Shown: positions 16,569 to 25,779 of the stretch, piece after piece
How the letters are laid out: the number at the start of each line of letters is the position of its first letter
How positions within the stretch are numbered: position 1 is the stretch's first letter
Source of the DNA: Pseudaeromonas paramecii
GTDB lineage: Bacteria; Pseudomonadota; Gammaproteobacteria; Enterobacterales; Aeromonadaceae
Assembly: GCF_039540575.1 (NCBI RefSeq)
Contig: NZ_BAABFC010000003.1
Span: 62,001 to 126,000, forward strand
DNA: 64,000 nt
Direction of reading: 5' to 3'
Translations under genes and position numbers: made by a program
The notes under the pieces: model-generated
What the model was told of the DNA's origin: nothing
What the model saw: the letters and a program-made list of their open reading frames with translations, nothing else
Database searches by the model: none

Positions 16569-19500
16569 ATGAAATTTACCGATACCTTCATACGCCGCCC
16601 CATCCTGGCCATCTCCATCAGTCTGCTGATCGTACTGCTCGGTCTGCAGGCGCTGAAGGGGATGCAGGTGCGGGAATATCCCAAGATCACCAATACGGTG
16701 ATCACGGTGACCACCAGCTATTACGGCGCCAGTGCCAACCTGATCCAGGGCTTCATCACCCAGCCCCTGGAGCAGGCCATCGCCCAGGCGGACAACATCG
16801 ACTACATGACCTCCAGCAGCCAGTTGGGCCGCTCCACCATCACGGTGAACATGAAGCTCAACACCGACCCGAACGGCGCCCTGTCCGACATACTGGCCAA
16901 GGTGAATTCGGTGCGCTCCCAGCTGCCCCAGGAGGCGGAGGACCCGAGTCTGGACATGTCCACCGGCTCCAGCACCTCCATCATGTATATCTCCTTCTCC
17001 AGTGAGGAATTGAACGGCTCCCAGATCACCGACTACCTGGAGCGGGTGGTGAAGCCCCAGCTGTTCACCGTGCCCGGGGTGGCCAAGGTCAACCTGTATG
17101 GCGGTACCGAGTTTGCCCTGCGCATCTGGCTGGATCCGGATCGCATGGCGGCCTATAACCTCACCGCCTCCGAGGTGATCTCGGTGCTCAAGGCCAACAA
17201 CTTCCAGTCTGCCCCAGGTCAGGCCACCGGCTACTTCATGCTGTACAACGCCGACGCCAAGACCCAGGTGGACAACGTGGCCGATCTGGAAAGCCTGGTG
17301 GTGGCCAGCCGTGACGGCGCCGTGATCCGCCTGCGGGACATCGCCAAGGTCAGCCTGGAGAAGAACCACGACACTTACCGCGCCATGGCCGACGGCAAGG
17401 ATGCGGTGGTCATCGGCCTGGATCCCTCCCCCTCCGCCAACCCGCTGGACATCGCAGCCCTGGTGCGGGACATGATGCCGGAGCTGCAGCGCAACCTGCC
17501 CTCCACCATCAAGATGGAACTCTTGTATGACTCCACCGATGCCATCAACGAGTCCATCGATGAGGTGGTGAAGACCATAGTCGAAGCCGGCCTCATCGTG
17601 CTGGTGGTGATCACCCTGTTCCTCGGCTCCCTGCGGGCCGTGGTGATCCCCGTCATCACCATACCGCTGTCCCTCATCGGGGTGGTGATGTTGATGCAGC
17701 TGTTCGGCTTCACCATCAACCTGATGACCCTGCTGGCCATGGTACTGGCCATCGGCCTGGTGGTGGATGACGCCATCGTGGTGGTGGAAAACGTGGATCG
17801 ACACATCAAGGCCGGGGAGGACCCCTTCCGCGCCGCCATCATAGGCACCCGGGAGATTGCGCTGCCGGTCATCTCCATGACCATCACGCTGGCGGCGGTC
17901 TACGCCCCCATCGCCTTGATGGGCGGGGTGACCGGCTCGCTGTTCAAGGAGTTCGCCCTGACCCTGGCGGGGTCGGTGTTCGTCTCCGGGGTGGTGGCCC
18001 TGACCCTGTCGCCCATGATGTGCTCCAAGATGCTCAAGGCCCACAGCAACCCCAACGCCTTCGAGCGTGGGGTGGAGAATACCCTGGGCCGGCTGACCGA
18101 GGCCTACCGCAACGCCCTGGACAAGGTGATGACCCGCCGCCCGGTGTTCATCGTGTTCGGCATCATCGTCTTCTTGTCCCTGCCGGTGCTGTTCAAGCTG
18201 ATCCCCTCCGAGCTGGCGCCGTCTGAAGACAAGGGCGCCTACATGATGATGGCCCGGGCCCCCAACACCGCCAACCTGGACTACATCCAGAACAACATGC
18301 GTGAGATTGGGGATAAGCTGAAGCAGGATCCGGCCATGGCCACCAGCCTGGCGTTTGCCGGTGTCCCCAACTCCAACCAGGGCATGGGCATCGCCGTGCT
18401 CAAACCCTGGAGCGAGCGGGAAGACATCAAGACGGTGCTCCACCGCACCAATGCCAGCATGCAGGACATGCCGGCGGTGACCGTCAGTACCTTCCAGTTC
18501 CCCGAGTTGCCCGGTGCCGGCGGCGGTCTGCCGCTGCAGTTTGTCATCACCACCCCCAACAACTTCGAAAGCCTGTTCCAGGTGGCCATGGATGTGATGG
18601 AGAAGGTGAAGGCCCATCCGGCGTTCGTCTATTCGGAGCTGGATCTGACCTTCGACTCCGCCACCATGCGTATCCGGGTCAATCGGGACAAGGCCGGCGC
18701 CTACGGCATCACCATGCAGGATATCGGCGTGGCCATGGGCACCATGATGAGTGACGGCTACGTCAACCGGGTGGATCTGGATGGTCGCAGCTACGAGGTG
18801 ATCCCCCAGGTGGAGCGCAAGTACCGCCTGAACCCAGAATCCATCAAACGCTACTATGTGCGGGCGGCGGACGGTCGCAGCGTGCCGCTGGCCAACCTGG
18901 TGGATATCGATCTGGTCACCGAGTTGCGGGCCCTGCCCAAGCTCAACCAGCAGAACGCCGCCACCATCGCCATCATGGCCATCGAGCCCATGGGCTCGGC
19001 GGTGAAATTCTTTGAAGACGAGGTGGTGCCCAGTCTGCCGGCGGGTTACCAGCATGACTACCTGGGGGAATCACGGCAGTTCGTCACCGAAGGCAACGCC
19101 CTGTTTGCCACCTTCGCCCTGGCGCTGTTCGTCATCTTCCTGGTGCTGGCTTCCCAATTTGAAAGCATCCGGGATCCCCTGGTGATCCTGGTGTCTGTGC
19201 CACTGGCCATCTGTGGCGCCCTGATCGCCATGGCCTGGGGCCTAGCCACCATGAACATCTACACCCAGGTGGGTCTCATCACCCTGGTCGGCTTGATTAC
19301 CAAGCACGGCATCCTGATCTGTGAGGTGGCCAAGGAGGAGCAGCTCAAGCAGGGCCTGGATCGCATGGAAGCGGTGAAGCTGGCGGCCACCGTCCGTCTG
19401 CGCCCCATCCTGATGACCACGGCCGCCATGGTGGCAGGTCTGATCCCCCTGATGGGCGCCCAGGGTGCCGGGGCCATCAGCCGTTTCGGCATCGGTCTCG

Positions 19501-19640
19501 TCATCGTTGCCGGGCTGTCCATCGGTACCCTGTTCACCCTGTTCGTGCTGCCGGTGATCTACACCTATCTGGCGGAGCGCCACCAGCCCCTGGAGGTATT
19601 CGACGAAACCATACCGCCCAAGGCCGGCGGCCACCATTGA
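16569..19640 (+). CDS. RND multidrug efflux permease, HAE1 family (MexI-like)
   Basis: 1023 residues, full length for the family, with 12 membrane segments and two large periplasmic loops. The N terminus FTDTFIRRPILAISISLLIV is typical, the proton-relay pair is visible as LVVDDAIVVVENVDRH in TM4, and the partner Lys/Thr region is in TM10. Sequence style (QVREYPKITNTVITVTTSYY, GFITQPLEQAIAQ) is nearest the MexI/VexH subgroup, not AcrB. It pumps drugs or metabolites from the periplasm or membrane outward using the proton gradient. It forms an operon with the adaptor gene and is closed by a strong terminator. Confidence 0.93.
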   Translation: MKFTDTFIRRPILAISISLLIVLLGLQALKGMQVREYPKITNTVITVTTSYYGASANLIQGFITQPLEQAIAQADNIDYMTSSSQLGRSTITVNMKLNTDPNGALSDILAKVNSVRSQLPQEAEDPSLDMSTGSSTSIMYISFSSEELNGSQITDYLERVVKPQLFTVPGVAKVNLYGGTEFALRIWLDPDRMAAYNLTASEVISVLKANNFQSAPGQATGYFMLYNADAKTQVDNVADLESLVVASRDGAVIRLRDIAKVSLEKNHDTYRAMADGKDAVVIGLDPSPSANPLDIAALVRDMMPELQRNLPSTIKMELLYDSTDAINESIDEVVKTIVEAGLIVLVVITLFLGSLRAVVIPVITIPLSLIGVVMLMQLFGFTINLMTLLAMVLAIGLVVDDAIVVVENVDRHIKAGEDPFRAAIIGTREIALPVISMTITLAAVYAPIALMGGVTGSLFKEFALTLAGSVFVSGVVALTLSPMMCSKMLKAHSNPNAFERGVENTLGRLTEAYRNALDKVMTRRPVFIVFGIIVFLSLPVLFKLIPSELAPSEDKGAYMMMARAPNTANLDYIQNNMREIGDKLKQDPAMATSLAFAGVPNSNQGMGIAVLKPWSEREDIKTVLHRTNASMQDMPAVTVSTFQFPELPGAGGGLPLQFVITTPNNFESLFQVAMDVMEKVKAHPAFVYSELDLTFDSATMRIRVNRDKAGAYGITMQDIGVAMGTMMSDGYVNRVDLDGRSYEVIPQVERKYRLNPESIKRYYVRAADGRSVPLANLVDIDLVTELRALPKLNQQNAATIAIMAIEPMGSAVKFFEDEVVPSLPAGYQHDYLGESRQFVTEGNALFATFALALFVIFLVLASQFESIRDPLVILVSVPLAICGALIAMAWGLATMNIYTQVGLITLVGLITKHGILICEVAKEEQLKQGLDRMEAVKLAATVRLRPILMTTAAMVAGLIPLMGAQGAGAISRFGIGLVIVAGLSIGTLFTLFVLPVIYTYLAERHQPLEVFDETIPPKAGGHH

Positions 19641-19646
19641 TGACAC

Positions 19647-19677
19647 ACCGGCCAGCTCGTCTGGCCGGTTTCTTTTC
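19647..19677 (+). terminator. Intrinsic terminator of the RND operon
   Basis: A perfect 9-bp stem ACCGGCCAG/CTGGCCGGT with loop CTCGT is followed by TTCTTTTCT. Confidence 0.85.
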
Positions 19678-19760
19678 TGTCATCATGCAATGCTCGCTAT
19701 GTGACCGCGCTCTCATGCATAATTCGGCTGGCATACCTATCTACCCAACTGGAACCAGCC

Positions 19761-20576
19761 ATGTCCGACATCCTCAATAGCGTCATCCTCGGCATCGTCG
19801 AGGGCATCACGGAATTCCTGCCCGTCTCCAGTACAGGGCACCTGATCGTCACCCAGGAACTGCTGCAGTTTAAGGGCAGTGACACCTTCGAGATCGTCAT
19901 CCAGCTGGGTGGCGTGCTGGCGGTGCTCTGGTTCTACTTCCAGACCCTGTGGCAACAGGCGCGCCAGGTAAAAGACGATGCCGAGGTGCGTCGCTTCTGG
20001 ATGGGGGTCATCCTCGCCTTCCTGCCCGCCGCCTTCGTCGGTCTGGCGCTGCACAGCTACATCACCCACTACCTGTTCAATGCCGTGACGGTGGCGGTGA
20101 GCCTGATCGTCGGCGGCATGGTGATGTGGTGGATCGAAGGCCGTCCCCAGCCGGCGGTGGCCACCACCAAGCTGGAGCACGTCACCCCCAAGCAGGCTCT
20201 GACCATAGGCCTGGCCCAGCTGTTCGCCCTGATCCCCGGCGTCAGCCGCAGCGCCTCCACCATCATGGGCGGCATGCTCACCGGCCTGGATCGACCCACG
20301 GCCACCGGCTTCAGCTTCTTCCTCTCCATCCCCACCCTGGGGGCGGCCAGCCTCTACTCCCTGATGAAGGATCTGGATGGGGTCAGTGACCATGGCCTGC
20401 TGAATATCAGCATCGGCCTGTTCACCTCCTTCATCGTCAGCCTGCTGGCCATCGGCTGGCTGCTGCGCTACGTCAGCAAGCACAGCTTCCGCGGCTTTGC
20501 CGTCTACCGCATCCTGGTGGGCATCGCCATCCTGGCGCTGAGCACCACCGGCATGCTGCAACTGGGCGCAGCCTAA
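19761..20576 (+). CDS. uppP: Undecaprenyl-diphosphatase UppP
   Basis: 271 residues, 7-8 membrane segments. The two family signatures are present: GIVEGITEFLPVSSTGHLIV at residues 11-30 and PGVSRSASTIMGG near 162-174, which contribute the catalytic Glu, Ser, Arg and His. The enzyme recycles undecaprenyl diphosphate to the monophosphate carrier for peptidoglycan and other envelope polymers, and its over-expression gives bacitracin resistance. The start at 19761 is where family homology begins; the ribosome site (GGAAC) is modest. It is a single gene. Confidence 0.95.
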   Translation: MSDILNSVILGIVEGITEFLPVSSTGHLIVTQELLQFKGSDTFEIVIQLGGVLAVLWFYFQTLWQQARQVKDDAEVRRFWMGVILAFLPAAFVGLALHSYITHYLFNAVTVAVSLIVGGMVMWWIEGRPQPAVATTKLEHVTPKQALTIGLAQLFALIPGVSRSASTIMGGMLTGLDRPTATGFSFFLSIPTLGAASLYSLMKDLDGVSDHGLLNISIGLFTSFIVSLLAIGWLLRYVSKHSFRGFAVYRILVGIAILALSTTGMLQLGAA

Positions 20577-20731
20577 GCGCCTGCGGCCCGGCAACGCCGG
20601 GCCCTCCTGACGAGGTGGCCGCACCAAGCGGCAACCTCGGGTGTATCTCCGACATCAGGTCGGCTTGCGATGGCCGCTATGCCTTGGCAGAAGCGGCTAC
20701 ACTAGAGGCAAGACACCCGAAGGAAGGTTCC

Positions 20732-23020
20732 ATGGTTGCCACATCCTGGCTGTCCCCCGCCAACCAACATGCCTTCGGGCAATTGATCCGTCAGCTGCAG
20801 CAGGCACCCCTGCCGGATTTGGCGCACCCTGACCGGTTGGACGCCCTGCGTGACGCCATGGCACAGCTGTGTGATCTGCAGCGCTTCGGCATCCTCTACG
20901 GTGAGGGCAGCCACCTGCAGCTGTTCTCCCCCCTGGGCTGGCCTCCCCCCTGGCAGGATGGCGAGGTGGCCGACGAGCTGGGTCTGACCCGGCATCTGGC
21001 CCAGATGAGCCACACCTCCGGCTGGTGCCAGGTGGAAGTGGGTCAGGGCGAGATACGCCGCATCCTGGCCCTCACCCAACCCCAGCAACAACCCCTGCTG
21101 CAGCTGCTGCTGGAGAGCCTGGCCCTCAACTTCTCCCACCAGCAGGCCAGCCGTCGGCTGGAGCTGTGCCGCTCCCCCTTGCTGCACCGGGTGCCCCAGT
21201 GGCAAGAGAAGATGGAGAGCTTCATCCGCCTGATGCGCCTGGCCCAGAGCCTGCCGCCGACCCAACTGTGCGCACAATTCGAGTCCAGCCTGCGTTACTG
21301 GATGGGCACCCAGAGCCTGCAGGTGCTGCAGCGGGACAATCACCAGTTTCGGCTGCTCTATCCCAGCCAACCGGCCTTGCCCCTGGAGCAGCTGCAGACC
21401 TGGGCCAGCAAGTCGGGCTTCGCCGAATACGAGTTGGGCCTGCACCATTGGTATGGGCTGCCGCTGTTTGTCCACCGCAGCCATGCCGCCACCCTGTTGC
21501 TGTGCAACCAGCGCCCCCTGACCCAGGAAGACAAGCTACTGCTCACCCTGGTGACCGAGCAGCTGGGCGGCCTGCTGGAGCTGATGCAGCTGCGCCAGCG
21601 GCTGGATCGCAGCCGCCGCCTGATGGAGGGCCAGGATCCCCAGCAACAGCTGCGCCGGCACAACCATCTGCTGCTCAAGCAGCTGCGCCAGCGGGATGAG
21701 CTGGAGCGCCAGCTGCTGGAGGATGCCCAGCGGGATCCCCTCACCGGCCTGGGCAACCGCAGCCTGTTCCTGCATCACCTGCAGCAGGCGTTGCACCACT
21801 ACCATCGCTACCCGGATGACGGCTTTGCCGTGCTGCTGCTGGATCTGGTCTCCCTGCGCCAGGTGAATCAGGAGTACGGCGAGGGCATGGGGGATCTTCT
21901 GCTCAAGACCATGGCCCGCCTGCTGCAAGAGTCGGTGCGGCAGAACGATCTGGTGGCGCGGCTCAGTGGCGACGAGTTCGTGCTGCTGCTGGATTACGCC
22001 TTCCACACCGAGACCATCACCCCGGTGATCAGCCGCATCCTGGACCGGTTGCAGGATCCGCTGCTGCTCAACGAGACCCCGCTGCAGATCCGCGCCAACA
22101 TGGGAGTGGCCACCGTCTCGCCGGAGATCAAGGATGCTGGCCAGATGCTGCACCAGGCGGACATGGCGCTGTTTCAGGCCAAGCGCAGCAATCAGGGCCA
22201 TGCGGTCTTCTATTCGGAGTTGTGTGACGTCACCGAGCGCCCCTCGCCGGAACAGGCCCTGGTGCAGGCACTGCAGGATCAGCGCATCCTGCCCTACTTT
22301 CAGCCCATCCATTACCTGGCCGACGGCGAGGTCCACAGCGTGGAGGTGCTGGCCCGCTGGTTGACCCAGGAGGGGGAGCTCAAGGACGCGGTGGAGTTTG
22401 TGCCCCTGGCGGAGCAGAGCGGCCTGATCCTGGAGATCGACCGCTTGATACTGCGCCATGTCTGCGGCCTGCTGCACGGCTGGCTGGCCCGCCTGCCCGA
22501 GCGTCACGGCCTGCGGCTGGCGGTGAACCTCTCCGGCAAGCACCTGCTGGCGCGGGAACGCATCGAGGCCCTGCTGGCCATCATCAACGACCAGCAGGTG
22601 TCGGCGCGGCGGCTGATCTTCGAATTCCGCGAACGGGATCTGGTGCGGCTAGACAGCCGCACCCTGGGGCTGCTGCACGAGCTGCGGGCCAAGGGCATCG
22701 AGATCGCGGTGGATGACTTCGGCACCGGCTACAGCTCCCTCAACGCCCTGTTTCATTACCCGGTGGACTACATCAAGGTGGATGACAGCTTCACCCACCG
22801 GCTCGACAAGTCGCCGCGGGATCGCACCCTGATCCGCACCATACGGGATCTGGGCCGCGACCTGGGCATGGGGGTGATCATCGAAGGGGTGGAGACCCCC
22901 CAGCAGCAGGCGATGCTGCTGGAGCTGGGCTGCGAGCTGGGTCAGGGCTACAAGCTCTCTCTGCCCATGCCCGCCGATGCCGTGCTGGCCCTGCTGATGC
23001 CGGGCCCCCGCGGCCTCTAG
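20732..23020 (+). CDS. GGDEF-EAL protein with degenerate cyclase domain
   Basis: 762 residues from ATG 20732, chosen for the AAGGAAGG just upstream. No membrane segments are seen. An N-terminal region of about 290 residues (possibly GAF-like) leads into a coiled coil rich in Gln, Leu and Arg (about 285-335). The GGDEF domain (about 340-500) reads SGDEF, and the metal/substrate motif is LLDLVSLRQVNQ with the usual second Asp replaced by Val, so cyclase activity is unlikely. The EAL domain (about 510-755) reads EVL but keeps NLSG, VDDFGTG, IKVD and EGVET, so phosphodiesterase activity remains plausible. Its stop abuts the stop of convergent rep with zero spacing. Confidence 0.9.
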   Translation: MVATSWLSPANQHAFGQLIRQLQQAPLPDLAHPDRLDALRDAMAQLCDLQRFGILYGEGSHLQLFSPLGWPPPWQDGEVADELGLTRHLAQMSHTSGWCQVEVGQGEIRRILALTQPQQQPLLQLLLESLALNFSHQQASRRLELCRSPLLHRVPQWQEKMESFIRLMRLAQSLPPTQLCAQFESSLRYWMGTQSLQVLQRDNHQFRLLYPSQPALPLEQLQTWASKSGFAEYELGLHHWYGLPLFVHRSHAATLLLCNQRPLTQEDKLLLTLVTEQLGGLLELMQLRQRLDRSRRLMEGQDPQQQLRRHNHLLLKQLRQRDELERQLLEDAQRDPLTGLGNRSLFLHHLQQALHHYHRYPDDGFAVLLLDLVSLRQVNQEYGEGMGDLLLKTMARLLQESVRQNDLVARLSGDEFVLLLDYAFHTETITPVISRILDRLQDPLLLNETPLQIRANMGVATVSPEIKDAGQMLHQADMALFQAKRSNQGHAVFYSELCDVTERPSPEQALVQALQDQRILPYFQPIHYLADGEVHSVEVLARWLTQEGELKDAVEFVPLAEQSGLILEIDRLILRHVCGLLHGWLARLPERHGLRLAVNLSGKHLLARERIEALLAIINDQQVSARRLIFEFRERDLVRLDSRTLGLLHELRAKGIEIAVDDFGTGYSSLNALFHYPVDYIKVDDSFTHRLDKSPRDRTLIRTIRDLGRDLGMGVIIEGVETPQQQAMLLELGCELGQGYKLSLPMPADAVLALLMPGPRGL

Positions 23021-25045
23021 TTACTTGTCCTTGTTGAACATGGCGCGCAGGTTGGCGATGCCCTGCTGGCCCTTGTGCTGGCGCTCCTCGGCGGTCACCT
23101 TGCGCTCCGTGCCCTCCCAGTGCAGATCATGCTGCGGCAGCTCCAGCAGGAAGCGGCTGGGCTCGGGCCGCACCGACTCGCCGAACTGACGGCGCTCCTT
23201 GCACAGGATGAAGGTCAGCTCGGTCTGGGCCCGGGTGATGCCCACATAGGCCAGCCGCCGTTCCTCGTCCACATTGTCCTCGTCGATGCTGCTCTGGTGG
23301 GGCAGCAGCCCCTCCTCCATGCCGATGAGAAACACATAGGGAAACTCCAGCCCCTTGGAGGCGTGCAGCGTCATCAGCTGCACCTGATCCAGCTCGCCCT
23401 CTTCCTCGTTGCGCTCCAGCATGTCCCGCAGGGTCAGGCGACCCACCACCTCCGGCAGCGTCATGGGGGGCTCGTCGGCCTTGGCGTCCCCCTCCAGCAT
23501 GTCGCCGATCCAGCGGTACAGGGTAGAGACGTTCTGCATGCGCATCTCCGCCGCCCGCGGGCTGGGCGAAGTCTCGTACAGCCACTCCTCGTAGTGGATG
23601 TCGCGGATCAGATCCCGCACCGCCTCTAGGGCATTGCCCCGGCTGGCATTGTCCCCCAGCCGCACCAGCCAGTCACAGAAGTGGCGCAGTGCCGTCAGGC
23701 CGCGGCCGGACAGGTGCTGCTCCAGCCCCAGCTCGAAGCTGGCGGCAAACAGGCTCTTGGCCCGCTCGTTGGCGTAGTGGCCCAGCTTCTCCAGGGTGGT
23801 GGGGCCTATCTCCCGCTTGGGCAGGTTCACCACCCGCAGGAAGGCGTTGTCGTCGTCCGGATTCACCAAGAGCCGCAGGTAGGCCATGATGTCCTTGATC
23901 TCGCTGCGGGCGAAGAAGGAGGTGCCGCCGCTGATGCGGTACGGGATGCGGTTTTGCATCAGCACCTTTTCCAGCAGCCGCGACTGGTGATTGCCGCGAT
24001 AGAGGATGGCGTAATCCCCCCAGCGGGTGCGGTTCATAAAGCGGTGGCCCATGATCTCCGCCGCCACCCGTTCCGCCTCGTGCTCCTCGTTCTTGGCATA
24101 CAGCACCCGCACCGGCTCGCCGTAGTCCAGCTCGGAGAACAGCTGCTTGTCGAACACATGGGGGTTGTTGGCGATGAGGATGTTGGCGCACTTCAGGATG
24201 CGGCCCTTGGAACGGTAGTTCTGCTCCAGCTTGATCACCCGCAGGCTGGGGAAGTCCTGCTGCAGCAGCACCAGGTTCTGCGGCCGGGCCCCGCGCCAGG
24301 AGTAGATGGACTGGTCGTCATCCCCCACCACGGTGAAGCGTGAACGCTCCCCCACCAGCAGCTTCACCAGCTCGTACTGACTGGTGTTGGTGTCCTGATA
24401 CTCGTCCACCAGCAGGTAGCGGATCTTGCTCTGCCAGCGCAGCCGCACCGCCTCGTTGGTGCGCAGCAGCAGGGTGGGCATCAGGATGAGGTCGTCAAAG
24501 TCCAGGGCGTTGTAGGCGGTCATCTGCCGCTGGTAGCGCTCGTAGAGCAGCGCCAGCTTCTGTTCCTCGGCATCCCGGGCGCGTGCCAGGGCCGCCCCCG
24601 GCAGCACCAGATCGTTCTTCCAGTTGGAGATGGCACCGAGCAGCTGGTTCAGCTGCTCCTTGTCCCCCTGCAGCTCCGTCTCGGTCAGCTCCTTGAGCAG
24701 GGCCATCTGATCCTGATCGTCGAACAGGGTGAAGTTGGCCTTGAGCTTGAGGGTCTGATGCTCCTTGCGGATGATATCCAGCCCCAGGGAGTGAAAGGTG
24801 GAGACCATGAGGCCGCGCAGCAGCTTGCGATCCAGGGTCTGGCCCACCCGCTCCTTCATCTCCTTGGCCGCCTTGTTGGTGAAGGTCACGGCGCAGATGT
24901 GGCGGGCCTGGTAGCCGCATTGCTTGATCAAGTAGGCAATCTTGGTGGTGATGACCCGGGTCTTGCCCGACCCGGCCCCCGCCAGCACCAGACAGGGCCC
25001 GGAGACATATTCCACCGCCTCCATCTGCCGAGGATTTAATTTCAT
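23021..25045 (-). CDS. rep: ATP-dependent DNA helicase Rep
   Basis: 674 residues, against 673 in E. coli Rep, with matching start MKLNPRQMEAVEYVSGPCLVL. The Walker A is GAGSGKT (about 25-31), the Walker B/DEYQDTN motif is near 218, GDDDQSIYSWRGA follows, and the late motifs LMTLHASKGLEFPYVF and YVGITRAQ are intact. Rep is an SF1A 3'-5' helicase that clears proteins ahead of the replication fork together with DnaB. The start at 25045 is preferred over an extension of five codons because homology begins there. It is transcribed alone toward the GGDEF-EAL gene. Confidence 0.96.
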   Translation of the reverse strand: MKLNPRQMEAVEYVSGPCLVLAGAGSGKTRVITTKIAYLIKQCGYQARHICAVTFTNKAAKEMKERVGQTLDRKLLRGLMVSTFHSLGLDIIRKEHQTLKLKANFTLFDDQDQMALLKELTETELQGDKEQLNQLLGAISNWKNDLVLPGAALARARDAEEQKLALLYERYQRQMTAYNALDFDDLILMPTLLLRTNEAVRLRWQSKIRYLLVDEYQDTNTSQYELVKLLVGERSRFTVVGDDDQSIYSWRGARPQNLVLLQQDFPSLRVIKLEQNYRSKGRILKCANILIANNPHVFDKQLFSELDYGEPVRVLYAKNEEHEAERVAAEIMGHRFMNRTRWGDYAILYRGNHQSRLLEKVLMQNRIPYRISGGTSFFARSEIKDIMAYLRLLVNPDDDNAFLRVVNLPKREIGPTTLEKLGHYANERAKSLFAASFELGLEQHLSGRGLTALRHFCDWLVRLGDNASRGNALEAVRDLIRDIHYEEWLYETSPSPRAAEMRMQNVSTLYRWIGDMLEGDAKADEPPMTLPEVVGRLTLRDMLERNEEEGELDQVQLMTLHASKGLEFPYVFLIGMEEGLLPHQSSIDEDNVDEERRLAYVGITRAQTELTFILCKERRQFGESVRPEPSRFLLELPQHDLHWEGTERKVTAEERQHKGQQGIANLRAMFNKDK

Positions 25046-25210
25046 CCGACGTCGCTCCACACCAAAGATTCAGGCGGGGGATTGTAGCAAAAAACCGGCG
25101 TCGCACCGCCGCGTTAGCCGGCGTAAAGCCGGGAAAAGCTGGGTAAAACGACTCCGCGCTGGATAAAAAACTACCCATGATGGTGCCATGCCAGCCTCGG
25201 GAGTCCATCC

Positions 25211-25711
25211 ATGTTGCGCCTCGACACCGCCAGTCTCTATGCCAACAGCGCCACCGCCAGCAGCACGGCCAGCGTGCCGACATCGGCCAACGATGACAGC
25301 CTGATCACGCCGACTGCCGACGACAGCCTGCCGCCACCGCCCCCCGGGGCCGATACCGTCACCCTCTCCGAGGAGGGACTGGCGCGGCTGCGGGATGATC
25401 CGCCGCCACCGCCGCCGCCCCGCCACGACAAGGAGGAGCTGCAGCAGACCGTCTCCTCCCTGGAGGCAGAACTGGACGAGGTACAGCAGCAGCTCAACGC
25501 CCTGGAGCAGGACGAAGATCCCCAGGCCCAGCAGGAGCAAGCCAGCCTGCAGCAGAAATTGGGTGAGCTGAACAGTGCCCTGGACGATGCCCAGCAGAAG
25601 CTGGATCAGCCACCGGAGGAGCCGCCGGGACGCAAGCCCCGTCACGGCCCCATCGCCGCCTATCTGGCCCACCAACCGGCACCTCACTCCTTCCAGGCCG
25701 TCCCGGCCTGA
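25211..25711 (+). CDS. Proline-rich, coiled-coil protein of unknown function
   Basis: 166 residues in three zones: a Ser/Thr/Ala/Asp-rich N terminus (1-40), two proline runs (PPPPPPG near 41-47 and PPPPPPP near 64-70) around a DTVTLSEEGLARL motif, then a coiled coil (about 73-140) full of Glu, Gln and Leu, with a short basic/proline tail. There is no signal peptide or membrane helix. The DTVTLSEEG motif occurs in several small uncharacterised proteobacterial proteins. It lies between divergent rep and the csd genes, 68 bp before csdA. I do not recognise a named family. Confidence 0.7.
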   Translation: MLRLDTASLYANSATASSTASVPTSANDDSLITPTADDSLPPPPPGADTVTLSEEGLARLRDDPPPPPPPRHDKEELQQTVSSLEAELDEVQQQLNALEQDEDPQAQQEQASLQQKLGELNSALDDAQQKLDQPPEEPPGRKPRHGPIAAYLAHQPAPHSFQAVPA

Positions 25712-25779
25712 CCGATCTGGCGCGGATTTGCCTTCCTGTGTCCTTTTGCCGATCATAACGGCCTGCACAGGAGAGACCC

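Noticed and set aside
15417..19055. Very long open frame (about 1200 codons) on the minus strand across the efflux genes
   Set aside because: It mirrors the adaptor and RND permease codons, is His/Gly/Gln-rich without any motif, and the plus-strand proteins are full-length known families.
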